From Rhodopirellula europaea 6C (GTDB lineage: Bacteria > Planctomycetota > Planctomycetia > Pirellulales > Pirellulaceae), in the NCBI RefSeq assembly GCF_000338295.1, contig NZ_ANMO01000235.1, forward strand, positions 26,704 through 90,703: a DNA stretch of 64,000 nucleotides, in the 5' to 3' direction. The notes beneath the pieces were generated by a model. It had not been told where the DNA came from and searched no databases. It was given only the letters and a program-made list of their open reading frames with translations. How positions within the stretch are numbered: position 1 is the stretch's first letter; each line of letters begins with the position of its first letter. This document shows, piece after piece, positions 47,226-57,125 of this stretch. The translations under genes and the position numbers were made by a program.

Positions 47226-50200
47226 CTAATCGCTGATCAAAGATGCTGGCAAGAGTTGGGAATTCGGAATTGTGGGTGCAAAATGCAGCCAGTGAATTTG
47301 TGGTTGGTTTTCGACGATCAACCCTCGGCGTTCCACACTGACGTTTTCGAATGACTGGCGTGAGCCGCTTGGCCAAACGATTTCGATCCGGTGTAGAGTT
47401 TGGTCAGCAGGGATACCGATGGAAATGAGATCTTCGTTTCGACTCATGTAGCCATCGCCGGTTTGCACGGTGCGCAGCAGTTTGGTGTTGTCGAGATGGA
47501 AATGCACTCTGGTACCAATCGCATCTCGTTCCGTTTGCGTTCCGATGAGTTTGAGTTGCAGCCAACGATGATCGGTGTTCGTTTGGTTTTCGAGCAACGC
47601 CAATGGTTCCACCAAATCACCAACCAAGAGATCCATCAGGCCATCTTGGTTCCAGTCGAAGCGAGCGACAGAACGTGCTAGGTGTTCACGAGCAAAATAG
47701 CCGGTCGAGTCTTCGGGAGACGTGGAGACCCACCGTTGATTTTGGTTCACCAGCAACTGGGTTGGCATTTGGAACATGGGTTTTGTAGGACGGCGATCCT
47801 CGATGTCGCCATTGGCAATCACGAGATCCCAATCACCGTCATTTTCGAAGTCGATCGCCTGGGTTCCGAAGCCAAGCATCGTTCGCGAATGCTCGTCCAA
47901 TCCGGTCGAGAAAACGCCATCTGAATAGAGGTGATCGGATTGTTGCAGGTAAAGATTGGACAACTCGTCGTCAAAGTTGGTGACATGAAAGTCGAGTGTC
48001 TGATTGCCATCGAAGTCACCTGCAGCAATTCCCATGCTCGCGAGAGGTTGACCGGTCACTCCGTACGCCACACCGCTGAGGGTTCCGATGTCCTGAAAAA
48101 TTGGGCGAAGCGATTTGTCGGCATCGTCGTGAAAGCCGCTTGAGGTTCGATCCCAGAGTTGATTTTGCGTTTGGTCATTTGCGACGAACATTTCGTTGTC
48201 GCCATCAGCATCGAAGTCACCGACGACCAGCCCCATGCCTCGGTGTGCGTCGGTCGAAGAGGCAGCGAGTTCCCGAATGGATTGGCCTTCGAATGATCCG
48301 TCTGGATGACTCACGAAGACTCGGTCTTCTGCCGCGGAGAACTGCATCGGGCCAGGAAGGCGGATGGGTTGCCCATTGGAGTCGAACTGAATTGGATCGA
48401 AGATTCGTTGGTCATCGACATAGTTGATTTCAATGATGTCTGGCAATGAATCGCCGGTTACGTCAGCGATCGCCAGTCCCGTCGTGTAGTGTCCAGCCTC
48501 CCAACTGTTGTCGACACTGATGGATCGAAACGTACCGTCACCTTGGTTGAGGAAGAGGCTGTTGCGACCCATGTTGCCAACCACCAAATCCGCGAATCCG
48601 TCTTGGTTGATATCGCCGGCCGTCAATGACATCGAGTAACCGCGGTCATCCACTTCCGCGAAAGTGGTAACATCGATGAATGAATTGCCAAGATGACGAG
48701 CCAAGTAGTTGGAAGACATTCCAGGTTCGATCGCATCACCGTCACCTTGGGCAGCGTAAACGTCCGTGCGTCCATCAAGGTCGTAGTCGAAGCACGCGAG
48801 GCCTGATCCGAGCGGTTGGTGCAGGAGGAAGTTCTTCTCGACTGGCGGTGATGCATTGCGATATTGAAAATTCAAGCCAACTCGTGAAGCGATATTTTCG
48901 AAGTGTGGTTGAATGGATTGCTGCGTAGACGAGGTTTCTTGTTCGGCAATTCGATTTGGCTCGATCGTCATGTCACGCGATGCGGCTAACGAAACCCAAT
49001 CGGTGCTGGATGGTTCGGCCGGAGGTAGTCCGATGCGTTGCGCAAGTTGCGTTTCCGGAGAATTGAGAGACTGTTTGAGACGCGACAACGAAACGAGATG
49101 TTGATCCACCCGAGCTTGCTGCGGTGTGGTGTAGGCGATGGCATTGAATCGCCACGCCAACGATTGAAATGGCAATCCGATCTGCTGCAACTGTTGAGAT
49201 AGAATTTGGCATGATCGGCCCACGTTGCCTTGACTGTTCACAGTGGAAGTTGCCAGTTCAGAAAGATCCTTGGCCAGTTGGGCCCGTTCGCTGACTCGTG
49301 AGGCTTCGTCGTCAGAACCATTGCTTTGAAGGGCCGCCGCGAGTCGTCGGAGCGCCGCTTGGTGAAGAGTTTCTAGTTCAACCGCTTTCTGAAAGGCTTG
49401 GATGGCCGCATCCAAATCGCGATTGGCTTGATGCCAGATTCCTTCTGCGATCCAGTAGTCGGGGAATGCTCGGCATTGTTCGGTTGCATCTGCAAATGCG
49501 CTGGTCGCTTCGTCCAATCGCCCCATCTCGGTCAAAATTCTGACTCGCAACGCCAGCAAAGCCGGGTCTTGTTCGATGAAAGTAGACGAGTCTTCTAAGG
49601 TCTCGAGTGCACGTTGGAATCGGTTTTCATCCAGGTTTTCGTAGGCGACCGCCAGTGCTTTCTGGCTCGGCTTCGCTCTGGATTGTTGGCTGTCATGGAT
49701 TTGTTGTCCTGGATTGACCAAGCAGAGCAATTCGACCGTCGTCATGGGCGAAAGCTGCGTCAGACGCCGAAGGTGTTCGTTCGCTTCGAATCGATGGCCG
49801 ATTTTGTTTTGCAACGCCGCGATCGATCGCAGCGAGTTGACGTCGGCGGGTTCGGAATTCAACAGTTTTTGATAGCGCGTGATGGCAGCTTCGTAGTCGC
49901 CCGTTTCAGCTGACCACGCTGCCGAGTTGGATAGCAGCGTTCGTTCATGTTCTGGCAAACGTGCTGCGGACTCATCCAGCAAGGCGATCGCGGAATCCAT
50001 ATTGCCAAGCGATCGTTCGGTTTGAGCTGTCAACGCGATCACGTCCAGCTGATCGGGTTGTTTCAGCAGCAGCGAGTGAAGTTCTCGCAAGGCCTCGGAC
50101 GAATTGCCCGACGCGAGAAGACGCTGAGCATGTTGCAGCGAAGGTTCCGAAGCGGCGTCTGAATGGATGTCTTTTGAGACTTCAACATTCACGTCGACAT

Positions 50201-50342
50201 CATCGGTCGCTGCGTTTGGAAGCGACTGATTGGCGGCCTTTTTGTCGGGAACATCGGTCTTGTTGCAACCAAGGGTCGCGAGCAGCAGAAGGGCCGCGAC
50301 GCTAGCAGTGACAAAGGCGACCGATTCGTTCCGATGGGGCAT
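47226..50342 (-). CDS. Large lipoprotein with TPR, FG-GAP and ASPIC/UnbV domains (copy 2)
   Basis: This 1038-residue protein has the same design as the one at 42060-45185. The signal ends at Cys 26 (AALLLLATLGC), though the lipobox is atypical. TPR-like repeats occupy about 65-400 (ALNRLDE-type helices such as QHAQRLLASGNSSEALRELHSLLL). FG-GAP loops occupy about 500-900 (DYDLDGRTDVYAAQG, DINQDGFADLVVGNMG, DVTGDSLPDIIEINYV, DFDADGDNEMFVAND). The ASPIC/UnbV end has LIGTQTERDAIGTRVHF and IEIVWPSGSRQSFENV. The two copies share order and motifs but differ widely in sequence, so the duplication is old. Probably exported and membrane tethered; role unknown. Confidence 0.87.
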   Translation of the reverse strand: MPHRNESVAFVTASVAALLLLATLGCNKTDVPDKKAANQSLPNAATDDVDVNVEVSKDIHSDAASEPSLQHAQRLLASGNSSEALRELHSLLLKQPDQLDVIALTAQTERSLGNMDSAIALLDESAARLPEHERTLLSNSAAWSAETGDYEAAITRYQKLLNSEPADVNSLRSIAALQNKIGHRFEANEHLRRLTQLSPMTTVELLCLVNPGQQIHDSQQSRAKPSQKALAVAYENLDENRFQRALETLEDSSTFIEQDPALLALRVRILTEMGRLDEATSAFADATEQCRAFPDYWIAEGIWHQANRDLDAAIQAFQKAVELETLHQAALRRLAAALQSNGSDDEASRVSERAQLAKDLSELATSTVNSQGNVGRSCQILSQQLQQIGLPFQSLAWRFNAIAYTTPQQARVDQHLVSLSRLKQSLNSPETQLAQRIGLPPAEPSSTDWVSLAASRDMTIEPNRIAEQETSSTQQSIQPHFENIASRVGLNFQYRNASPPVEKNFLLHQPLGSGLACFDYDLDGRTDVYAAQGDGDAIEPGMSSNYLARHLGNSFIDVTTFAEVDDRGYSMSLTAGDINQDGFADLVVGNMGRNSLFLNQGDGTFRSISVDNSWEAGHYTTGLAIADVTGDSLPDIIEINYVDDQRIFDPIQFDSNGQPIRLPGPMQFSAAEDRVFVSHPDGSFEGQSIRELAASSTDAHRGMGLVVGDFDADGDNEMFVANDQTQNQLWDRTSSGFHDDADKSLRPIFQDIGTLSGVAYGVTGQPLASMGIAAGDFDGNQTLDFHVTNFDDELSNLYLQQSDHLYSDGVFSTGLDEHSRTMLGFGTQAIDFENDGDWDLVIANGDIEDRRPTKPMFQMPTQLLVNQNQRWVSTSPEDSTGYFAREHLARSVARFDWNQDGLMDLLVGDLVEPLALLENQTNTDHRWLQLKLIGTQTERDAIGTRVHFHLDNTKLLRTVQTGDGYMSRNEDLISIGIPADQTLHRIEIVWPSGSRQSFENVSVERRGLIVENQPQIHWLHFAPTIPNSQLLPASLISD

Positions 50343-50418
50343 GGCTCATCACTGCTGTCTTGAAATCGATGGGGAGGATTTCACTCAGTGTAGCCGACCG
50401 GCCTTTGGGTTCCGTTTG

Positions 50419-51777
50419 TTAAAATCGCAACTGACCACCGAAGCTCAGCCCGTGAGCCACATAGTCGTTTTGAATGAATCGAAATTCAGGTCGCGAAGGA
50501 GACGTCACGATTCCCGGTGGAGCCAACAGGTCGGGATCGACATCGCGGTCGATTTGATCGCCTGGTCGTACGACGTTGGGTAAGTACAGCAGTGTGTAGC
50601 CGACCGTCGCGTCCAAGCAACTCGTCAAGTGAACTCCGAGTGTGAATCCGATTTCGGGAACCATCGTGAACTCGTCGCGACTGAAGGTGCCTGAATTGTC
50701 GCGTTGGGCATAGAGTCCACCGGCATAGTTGTCCGTCACACCCGATTCAGTGATCGACGTGTTCCCGTTGATCGAAACCGTTTGCTTGGTCGAGCCGACC
50801 GCGACTCGCAAAAGGCTCTCGAGCCAGATGCGTTTCAGATTGGCTTGGTAGACCACTCCGAGTTGCAGCCCATCAAATTCGTTGCTGGTTCGAAACGCTT
50901 CGTTCAGAACGATTGTTCCGGGGGCTGCGGTCAGTTGCGAGTCCAGCGTTTCGGAAAAAGTCAGGGCTTCATCCAGTTCGATGCGTCGGTACCCGACCAA
51001 CCAATCGACTCGATCGGTGTTGCGGCAAGTCACACAGTTGCCACCGCAAGTCGGACAAAGTGCAACACGACCATTGACCAAGTACGAATTGAGTTTGGAG
51101 CTGGCACCGATCGACAAATTGCCATCGACCACGGTGGGGGAGTTGATCAGCTGAGCTGTTTCGATGTCGGTGTCGGTTCGGTAAAACGGACGAGCCAGGA
51201 TTTGCGTTCCACCATCGCGACTGAAACCGGAATCGTTGGATCCAATTCGAAAGTATTCGCCTTCGATTCCAAACGCTGATGCTGGGGTGACGAAGAAACC
51301 ACCGCGGAATCGAATTCCGTTGGTGCTGTCGTCGTTGATCTCGCCACCGTACAAAGTAGTGGTGGTTGCCAGTCCCAAAACACCGGCATCAGCTTGGGCC
51401 GTTCCGTCGGGGCTGGTGGTCACCAAGGCCGGCGTCTCCATGCCATCGGCCATCCATCGGATGTAGTCCGTGCGCAACCAAAATCGATCTTGGGTCGCCG
51501 CATTGGTTGTGAACAACGTGGGCGGAAAGGACTGATTTGGGAATCCAGCCAAGAAACCTCCGCCCTGCGTTCCGCTGTTGTAGGCCGCGGTGGCGTACGG
51601 ATCGAGTGCGTTTCCATTGACCGGGACAACCGCATATTGCTGCGCGTGCGCGCTTTGTGTTTCACAGAATAAACTCAACAACAGAATCAATGTTGCGATG
51701 AGTGAATTGCAAAACAGGTGGTGGCTGCAGAACCGCGAGAGGTGCGTTGCGATTGGTTGGTTGGTCGGGGCTGGCAT
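50419..51777 (-). CDS. BBP7 family outer-membrane beta-barrel protein (copy 1)
   Basis: This 452-residue protein has a signal peptide (residues about 24-45, ILLLSLFCETQSAHAQQ) after a long basic n-region. The mature part follows the planctomycete BBP7 family: FWLRTDYIRWMADGMETPALVTTSP, GIRFRGGFFVTPASAFGIEGEYF, a WLVGYRRIELDEALTFSE strand, SRDEFTMVPEIGFTLGVHL, and the ending DATVGYTLLYLPNVVRPGDQIDRDVDPDLL with a C-terminal Phe (LSFGGQLRF), as in outer-membrane barrels. A double CxxC lies near CPTCGGNCVTC. A similar gene is at 57126. Start at the ATG at 51777. Confidence 0.85.
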   Translation of the reverse strand: MPAPTNQPIATHLSRFCSHHLFCNSLIATLILLLSLFCETQSAHAQQYAVVPVNGNALDPYATAAYNSGTQGGGFLAGFPNQSFPPTLFTTNAATQDRFWLRTDYIRWMADGMETPALVTTSPDGTAQADAGVLGLATTTTLYGGEINDDSTNGIRFRGGFFVTPASAFGIEGEYFRIGSNDSGFSRDGGTQILARPFYRTDTDIETAQLINSPTVVDGNLSIGASSKLNSYLVNGRVALCPTCGGNCVTCRNTDRVDWLVGYRRIELDEALTFSETLDSQLTAAPGTIVLNEAFRTSNEFDGLQLGVVYQANLKRIWLESLLRVAVGSTKQTVSINGNTSITESGVTDNYAGGLYAQRDNSGTFSRDEFTMVPEIGFTLGVHLTSCLDATVGYTLLYLPNVVRPGDQIDRDVDPDLLAPPGIVTSPSRPEFRFIQNDYVAHGLSFGGQLRF

Positions 51778-52255
51778 TTTTTTTCCGTTCTAGATCGGAT
51801 TCGCTCAAGATTTTGGCGTGTCCAACCGAACGGATCGTCAATCTATGTCCATCGCGTCAAGACCAAACGCGGTTCAAATAGCGATCGGTCCTGGCCGAGA
51901 AGCGTGAAACCGGTTCGCTTTGATGAGACGCCAGTTCTATCTGGCGATTACGGGCGGCCGGATGAACGGCCACGCGGATGGAACGTTGAGACGTGGTAAG
52001 GCCTCGCTTGGTGCCAAAGCATCGGCTCGAGTGCCAGGTTGGGACCTGGCCTACGGGCGAGCGGAGATGCATCGACCCGACCTGGGAACTCGTTCCGGCG
52101 ACATTCCTTCCAACTAGCTGTCAGCGCATGAAAAAGCCCGACCTTTTCCCCCCGAAAAAGGCCGGGCTTGACTCACGAAATCGATCCGAACGTTCCACCG
52201 GCTCCCCGTTGCCCGGCATCGATTTGTTGTCGCGAGTTCGCTTCAGTCCTTCGGA
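51778..52255. other. Intergenic region between the BBP7 and giant surface protein genes
   Basis: These 478 bases hold no convincing gene; short open frames on the plus strand lack a ribosome-binding site and family similarity. The region holds the terminator of the giant surface protein (52131-52169) and presumably the promoter of the BBP7 gene, which I could not place. Confidence 0.5.
52131..52169 (-). terminator. Intrinsic terminator after the giant surface protein gene
   Basis: AAGCCCG at 52134-52140 pairs with CGGGCTT at 52163-52169, with further pairing of CCTTTTTC-type arms inside. On the minus strand it ends in a run of five T (plus-strand A at 52131-52135). It lies about 90 bases after the stop of the 52256-56818 gene. 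Confidence 0.8.
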
Positions 52256-55200
52256 TCAGCGATCCGTCGGACGGTTCTGAATGCCTGGCGTTTGCATGAA
52301 CGATGCCAGGAAGCTGCGTTTGCTGTTGTCGACGACCGTGAAGTCGGTCAACGGAACAACGGTTGGGTTAGCACCACCACCGACATCAATGTCATCGATG
52401 CTTTCGCCGTTGCCCAAGGCTCCTTCTGCGGTGCTTGGGAATTCAGGTCCGTCGCTTGTGCCGCTTGGCAGTGACAATCGAGTCACTTGGTATTTGCCGG
52501 GCAGCAAGTCTTCGAACAGGTACTCGCCATTGGCGTCGGTGGTCACGGTGACGGGAGTGAACGTGCTTCCGTCAGACAACGTGCCGGTCAGTTGCAGCTG
52601 AACACCTTCGTAACCCACTTCACCCGCATCCCGGACACCGTTTCGGTTGGCGTCGCGGTAGACATTGCCGGAGATCTCGTTGATCGCTTGATCAATGGCT
52701 GTGGTTGCCGAAGCGGTGTTGTCAGTGGTGTTGGTTTCTGCCGTGGTGGTGGAGACCGTCACGTTGTTAATCTGGTCTGCCGTTACCCCATCGTTGACCG
52801 AGGCCACGATGGTGAACTGGAATGAGCTGCCCGAGGCAATGGTGCCACCATTGACTGTGACCGTTTGCCCTGTCGCTGACAAAGCTCCACTTGGTCCCGT
52901 CCCGCTAACGAAGGTCAATCCCGCTGGCAGCGTATCGACCGCTGTCACGGCTGCTGCCGGCGAAGGCCCATCGTTGAAGACGATCACGGTGTAAGTCAGT
53001 TCTGCACCGGCTTGAGCAGTGGACACGTCAACTGTTTTAGTGACCCGGACGTTGGCTTCAGGAACAACGGTGACCGGGACGGATGCCGAGTTGTTGTCGG
53101 TTTGAGTCTCTCCGGTATCCGTTGCGATCGAAACATTGTTCGTGATCGATCCGGAGGCATCGTCATCAACCGTCGCGGTGATCGTCAGTGTTCGAGAGGT
53201 GCCCGGGGCAAGGTCAAACTCAGGGAAGACGATCACACCGTTGGTTGTGCTGGTGGGAGTCACCGTGGCACCACCGGAAGTCGCCGAAGCAAATGTCAAA
53301 CCAGCGGGTAACGTGTCAGTCACGATGGCACCCGTTGCTGTCGATGGGCTTTCGCCATTGTCGGCTTCGGTTCCGTCGTCATCGGTGTCATGCGAAACGA
53401 CAATGTTGAACGTCACAGTGTCATCGGGGCCGAATGTTGTGGCACCGCCCTGGACGGTCTTTGCAATTGTCAGGTCGAACTCGGGAGTCACACCCACGGT
53501 GACGGTGTCGGTGTTATTGGTGCTGTCCAGTTCGGTCACGCCAGGAACGGCAACGGCTGCGGAGTTGACCAGGTCAGTTGTCACGGTCGGATCCACATCG
53601 GCGGTGACCGTGAAGGTCCGCGTTGTGCCGACTGGGATCGAAGCGTATTCGACTTCGAGCAGTCGTGTGGTGGTGTTGAAGTTGGAGGTCGAAGAACCAG
53701 CGGCCGTAATCACGACGTTGGACAATCCTGCGGGCAACGTGTCGGTGACCCGAGAGTTGATCGCATCGGAGATGCTGTCGTCGTCATGCGATACCGTGAA
53801 GGTGTAGGTGACGGTGTCCGCACCGGGAACCACGGTGGCTTCTGCTGCCGTTTTCTCAAGAATCAAGTCGATTCGGGCGTCCGGATCGATGTTGACGGTG
53901 GAGGTGTTGTTGTTCGAATCTGATTCAGGATCGGTCGTGCTGACCGTCGCCGTGTTGGCGATCACATCGAATTCGTCCGAGGCGATGCCGACTTCGAATT
54001 CAAACGTCAATGATTCGCTCGTGTCCATATCGGGAACCGTGAAGGTCAACGTTTGACCCGTTTGGACCACGGTCACCCCTGATGTTCCCGCGTCAAAGCT
54101 GCCAGCGACCAAAGACAGTCCATCATCCAAAATGTCGACGACTTCAACACCGCGAGCTTCGGATGGTCCAGCGTTGCTGACGACGACCTGATAGGTCACA
54201 AAGCCGCCCGCCACAACTTGGAATGGCGAAGTGCTGTCGATGATGTCATCAGCGTCATCGCCATCGGTGCGATCATCGGGAATCCGAGTTTCGATGACCG
54301 TTTTCGCGACCGTCACATCGACTTCGCGGACGACGGCGGTTGTGTCGTTGGTTGTTACATCGGGTGCGTTGTCGGCCGTTGCGGTGACCGAGTTGTCCAG
54401 TGGCGAATCACCGTCGGCGATTGTTGCATCGACCGTGACAATGATCTCGATCGTTTCGTCTTCGCCGGCTGCCAAATCGCCCAGCACCATCTGAATCTTG
54501 CCGATGTCAGGGCCTGCGGTCACTTCGCTGACCGAACCCGAACCGTCAGTGAAGCTGGCCGAAACAAACGTTACTCCGGTTGGCAGCGTGTCCAGTGCGG
54601 TCACGTTGATGGCGTTGTCGGTGCTGGTGTTGGTGACCGTGATTTGATAGGTCAGTTGGTTACCCGCCGTAACGGTCGCCAAGTTGTCCGTTTTGGTCAC
54701 GCTCAAAGTTGCGATGGGAACATCCGCGTTCGCCAACGAAACGTTGTTCAACAGTGGATCGGAGTCAACCGGGTTGGTCGGGTCGTTGTCGACTTCGACT
54801 TGGAAACCACTGACGTGAGCTTCATTTTCAGGGTCCGCTGACACATCGGTGTCGATATCGGTGAAGACTCGGTAGGTGACCGATCCAGATGCGGCCAAGG
54901 CTCCGATGCTAAACGTTCGGATCTCACGACCTGCACCACCCACTTCGGTCGTCGTAGTGGTGGCAACGGCTCCACCGCCACTGTCTTCGATTCGATCGAA
55001 GGTCAGGCCTTCGGGGATGAAGTCATCCACGCTGACATCGGTTGCATCCAATGGACCCAAGTTTTCAATCACCAAGTCGAAGACCGCGGTGCCGCCCGCG
55101 ATCAAGTTCGATGATGCGGTCACCAATGATTTTGTGATTCGCAAGTCGGTGTTGGGAACCACACCGAAGTCGACAGTTGAGTTGGTATTGTTGTCGGTTC

Positions 55201-56818
55201 CGTCCGTGGTGGGTTCGCCGTTGACTTCCAGGGTGATCGCACCGCTCACCAAGCCGATTCCATCGACAAAGGTGCCGTCGTTATCATCGTTGGCGTTCAG
55301 GTCAGTGTCCGCTGCTGCGGTGCCACTGCCGGAGTGTCCAAAGAGTGGTTGGCCGGTTGCGAATTCCGATTCAGGAATCACAACGGCGTAGGTGCCGGGG
55401 CCAAGTGGATCGCCGCTGGTCAGCGTGGTGAAGGTGTAGGCACCTGATGTGGCTCCACCGGCGACCGTGGTCGTTGCGATCGGAGTGTCGCCGGCATCGA
55501 CCGTGTCACCTGGTCCGCTCAAAGCGTAGAGTTCCACCACGATTTCATTGCCCACACCTGGGTTGGGGAAATCGGGTTCGCCAGCGTCGCGTGTGCCGTT
55601 GTTTTGATTGGTTTGGTTGGACCCGCCACCGTCATCGATGAAGATTTCACCGCCCAATTCCATGGGCTGGATGCTGGCCAGGTTCAGCACGTTCTCATTG
55701 CTGCTCTGTGATTCCAAAACAGAAACGAACAAGTCCAAACTCGATGCACCTGCACCGCCGTTGCTGCCGACTGCATCGACGAAGACTTCGATGGCACCAA
55801 CATTACCGAAGTCAGCACCGGTGCCGACATCGGAGAACGAACTGAATGGCACGAAGAGTTCTTGAGCCGGACCGCCGATGTTGCTGGGCAGGTTCAGCGT
55901 CGCGGTCGAGTAGTTGGCTGCATCAGTGTAGACACGGACTTCAATGCCGTCGGTCACCACTTGGTCGCTTCGTACAGACAGTACAATGCCGGCGGCTGAA
56001 TCGGAGTTCGACAAGTCCTCTCCGCCTAGACCGGTCGCATCGAGGGCAAGTCCGCCACCATCCGCATCGACACCATCGTATTGCACAAGTAGCGTCGCAG
56101 TGACGTCGCCACCGTTGCTGAAGACCAACTCGCTGGACCCCGTAACAATACTGAATTGACTGTCACCACTCGTTCTAGCAGCGAGAAAAATTTCCACATC
56201 TCGTTCGTCACCGATGACATCGCCGCCGGAGGTCAACGCACCACTGCTGCTGGTGGTGGTGCTACCGGCCACGGTTTCGGTGATCGGTTGGGATGGTTGG
56301 TCGATCGAGAACGCATCGATGGTTGCGGCGGTGACACCGGTGTCATCGGTGATGGTCAAGGTTGCGGTGTCGGGGAAAACCAATCCGCTGAGGTCGGCCC
56401 CACCCGGCGCGTCTTCTTGCGTCAGGAAGTACACACCGGTGGCTGTTGTGCCGCTCGCATCGGAACCATCCAGGTTGGTGAAGCGGTACGCTCCGTCGGC
56501 GACCGTCGTGACGGTACCCTCGACAACGTCAGTTCCGATGTCCAAGGTTCCGTTGGAGTTGGCGTCGCGGTACAAGGTGATCAACGCACCCTCGATGGCT
56601 GGTTCGCCGCCATCCATCGTTCCGCTGCCATCGCTGTCGATGTAGGCGATGCCGCTGATGGCGGCCAAATCGCTTGCCATCAGTTCCCGTTTTTGTAGGG
56701 ATTCCAGTCGAAGGCGGCGTTGTCCTCGGCGACCACGACGGCTGGATTTCGCTTGATCAGATGTTTGGGTGCGACGGCTTTGACCGGTCAGACGGTCGAT
56801 CATGCGTTGGAAGATCAT
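52256..56818 (-). CDS. Giant secreted surface protein: Planc_extracel, SdrD-B and six DUF11 repeats
   Basis: From the ATG at 56818 the protein has 1520 residues. It starts with a basic region and the planctomycete extracellular signal RRLRLESLQKRELMASD (about 35-50). Then come SdrD-B-like domains (AISGIAYIDSDGSGTMDGGEP near 55; LGGEIFIDDGGGSNQ near 388), six DUF11 repeats starting near 555, 703, 833, 981, 1112 and 1254 (each with a TKT/AKT strand and an LPAGLTF or LPTGVTF end), and a C-terminal SdrD-B domain (EISGNVYRDANRNGVRDAGE). There is no classical cleavable signal peptide. It is acidic and poor in Cys and Lys, as in Ca2+-stabilised adhesins. Role unknown: cell wall, attachment or holdfast are possibilities. 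A TTG two codons upstream is a weaker start. Confidence 0.88.
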   Translation of the reverse strand: MIFQRMIDRLTGQSRRTQTSDQAKSSRRGRRGQRRLRLESLQKRELMASDLAAISGIAYIDSDGSGTMDGGEPAIEGALITLYRDANSNGTLDIGTDVVEGTVTTVADGAYRFTNLDGSDASGTTATGVYFLTQEDAPGGADLSGLVFPDTATLTITDDTGVTAATIDAFSIDQPSQPITETVAGSTTTSSSGALTSGGDVIGDERDVEIFLAARTSGDSQFSIVTGSSELVFSNGGDVTATLLVQYDGVDADGGGLALDATGLGGEDLSNSDSAAGIVLSVRSDQVVTDGIEVRVYTDAANYSTATLNLPSNIGGPAQELFVPFSSFSDVGTGADFGNVGAIEVFVDAVGSNGGAGASSLDLFVSVLESQSSNENVLNLASIQPMELGGEIFIDDGGGSNQTNQNNGTRDAGEPDFPNPGVGNEIVVELYALSGPGDTVDAGDTPIATTTVAGGATSGAYTFTTLTSGDPLGPGTYAVVIPESEFATGQPLFGHSGSGTAAADTDLNANDDNDGTFVDGIGLVSGAITLEVNGEPTTDGTDNNTNSTVDFGVVPNTDLRITKSLVTASSNLIAGGTAVFDLVIENLGPLDATDVSVDDFIPEGLTFDRIEDSGGGAVATTTTTEVGGAGREIRTFSIGALAASGSVTYRVFTDIDTDVSADPENEAHVSGFQVEVDNDPTNPVDSDPLLNNVSLANADVPIATLSVTKTDNLATVTAGNQLTYQITVTNTSTDNAINVTALDTLPTGVTFVSASFTDGSGSVSEVTAGPDIGKIQMVLGDLAAGEDETIEIIVTVDATIADGDSPLDNSVTATADNAPDVTTNDTTAVVREVDVTVAKTVIETRIPDDRTDGDDADDIIDSTSPFQVVAGGFVTYQVVVSNAGPSEARGVEVVDILDDGLSLVAGSFDAGTSGVTVVQTGQTLTFTVPDMDTSESLTFEFEVGIASDEFDVIANTATVSTTDPESDSNNNTSTVNIDPDARIDLILEKTAAEATVVPGADTVTYTFTVSHDDDSISDAINSRVTDTLPAGLSNVVITAAGSSTSNFNTTTRLLEVEYASIPVGTTRTFTVTADVDPTVTTDLVNSAAVAVPGVTELDSTNNTDTVTVGVTPEFDLTIAKTVQGGATTFGPDDTVTFNIVVSHDTDDDGTEADNGESPSTATGAIVTDTLPAGLTFASATSGGATVTPTSTTNGVIVFPEFDLAPGTSRTLTITATVDDDASGSITNNVSIATDTGETQTDNNSASVPVTVVPEANVRVTKTVDVSTAQAGAELTYTVIVFNDGPSPAAAVTAVDTLPAGLTFVSGTGPSGALSATGQTVTVNGGTIASGSSFQFTIVASVNDGVTADQINNVTVSTTTAETNTTDNTASATTAIDQAINEISGNVYRDANRNGVRDAGEVGYEGVQLQLTGTLSDGSTFTPVTVTTDANGEYLFEDLLPGKYQVTRLSLPSGTSDGPEFPSTAEGALGNGESIDDIDVGGGANPTVVPLTDFTVVDNSKRSFLASFMQTPGIQNRPTDR

Positions 56819-57125
56819 GTCCAATTCCCTGGAAACTGTTGTCTTAGTTGGGGGAGCGTGCGTCTCCGGAGCCTGTCACGCGAGCATCATGGGGATGACG
56901 CGACTGGCTCGTTGCTGGGTGATGGTTGGATGTTCTCACCCGGAGAATGGTTTCATCCTTCACCGCTCCGAATCCCTCGGTTTCGGTGTAATCGGCATGT
57001 TTGCTTCATTCGCGTCAGCTGATTCATTGCGAGTCAGCTGAAATTTTCGAATTGTTCCTTCCGGCAGCCCATTCAGGATTCCCGGTCAAATCAGCAGGCC
57101 TTGCCAAACCTCTCCACGTTTTCCC
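56819..57125. promoter_or_regulatory. Intergenic region with a 9-bp direct repeat
   Basis: These 307 bases precede the giant surface protein gene on the minus strand. They hold GTCAGCTGA at 57014-57022 and again at 57033-57041 (period 19), each containing the palindrome TCAGCTGA, about 195-225 bases from the start codon. This may be an operator; no clear -10 or -35 was placed. Confidence 0.4.

Noticed and set aside
51718..52117. Short plus-strand frames between the BBP7 and giant surface protein genes
   Set aside because: They overlap the start of the BBP7 gene or lack any coding sign; left as intergenic.
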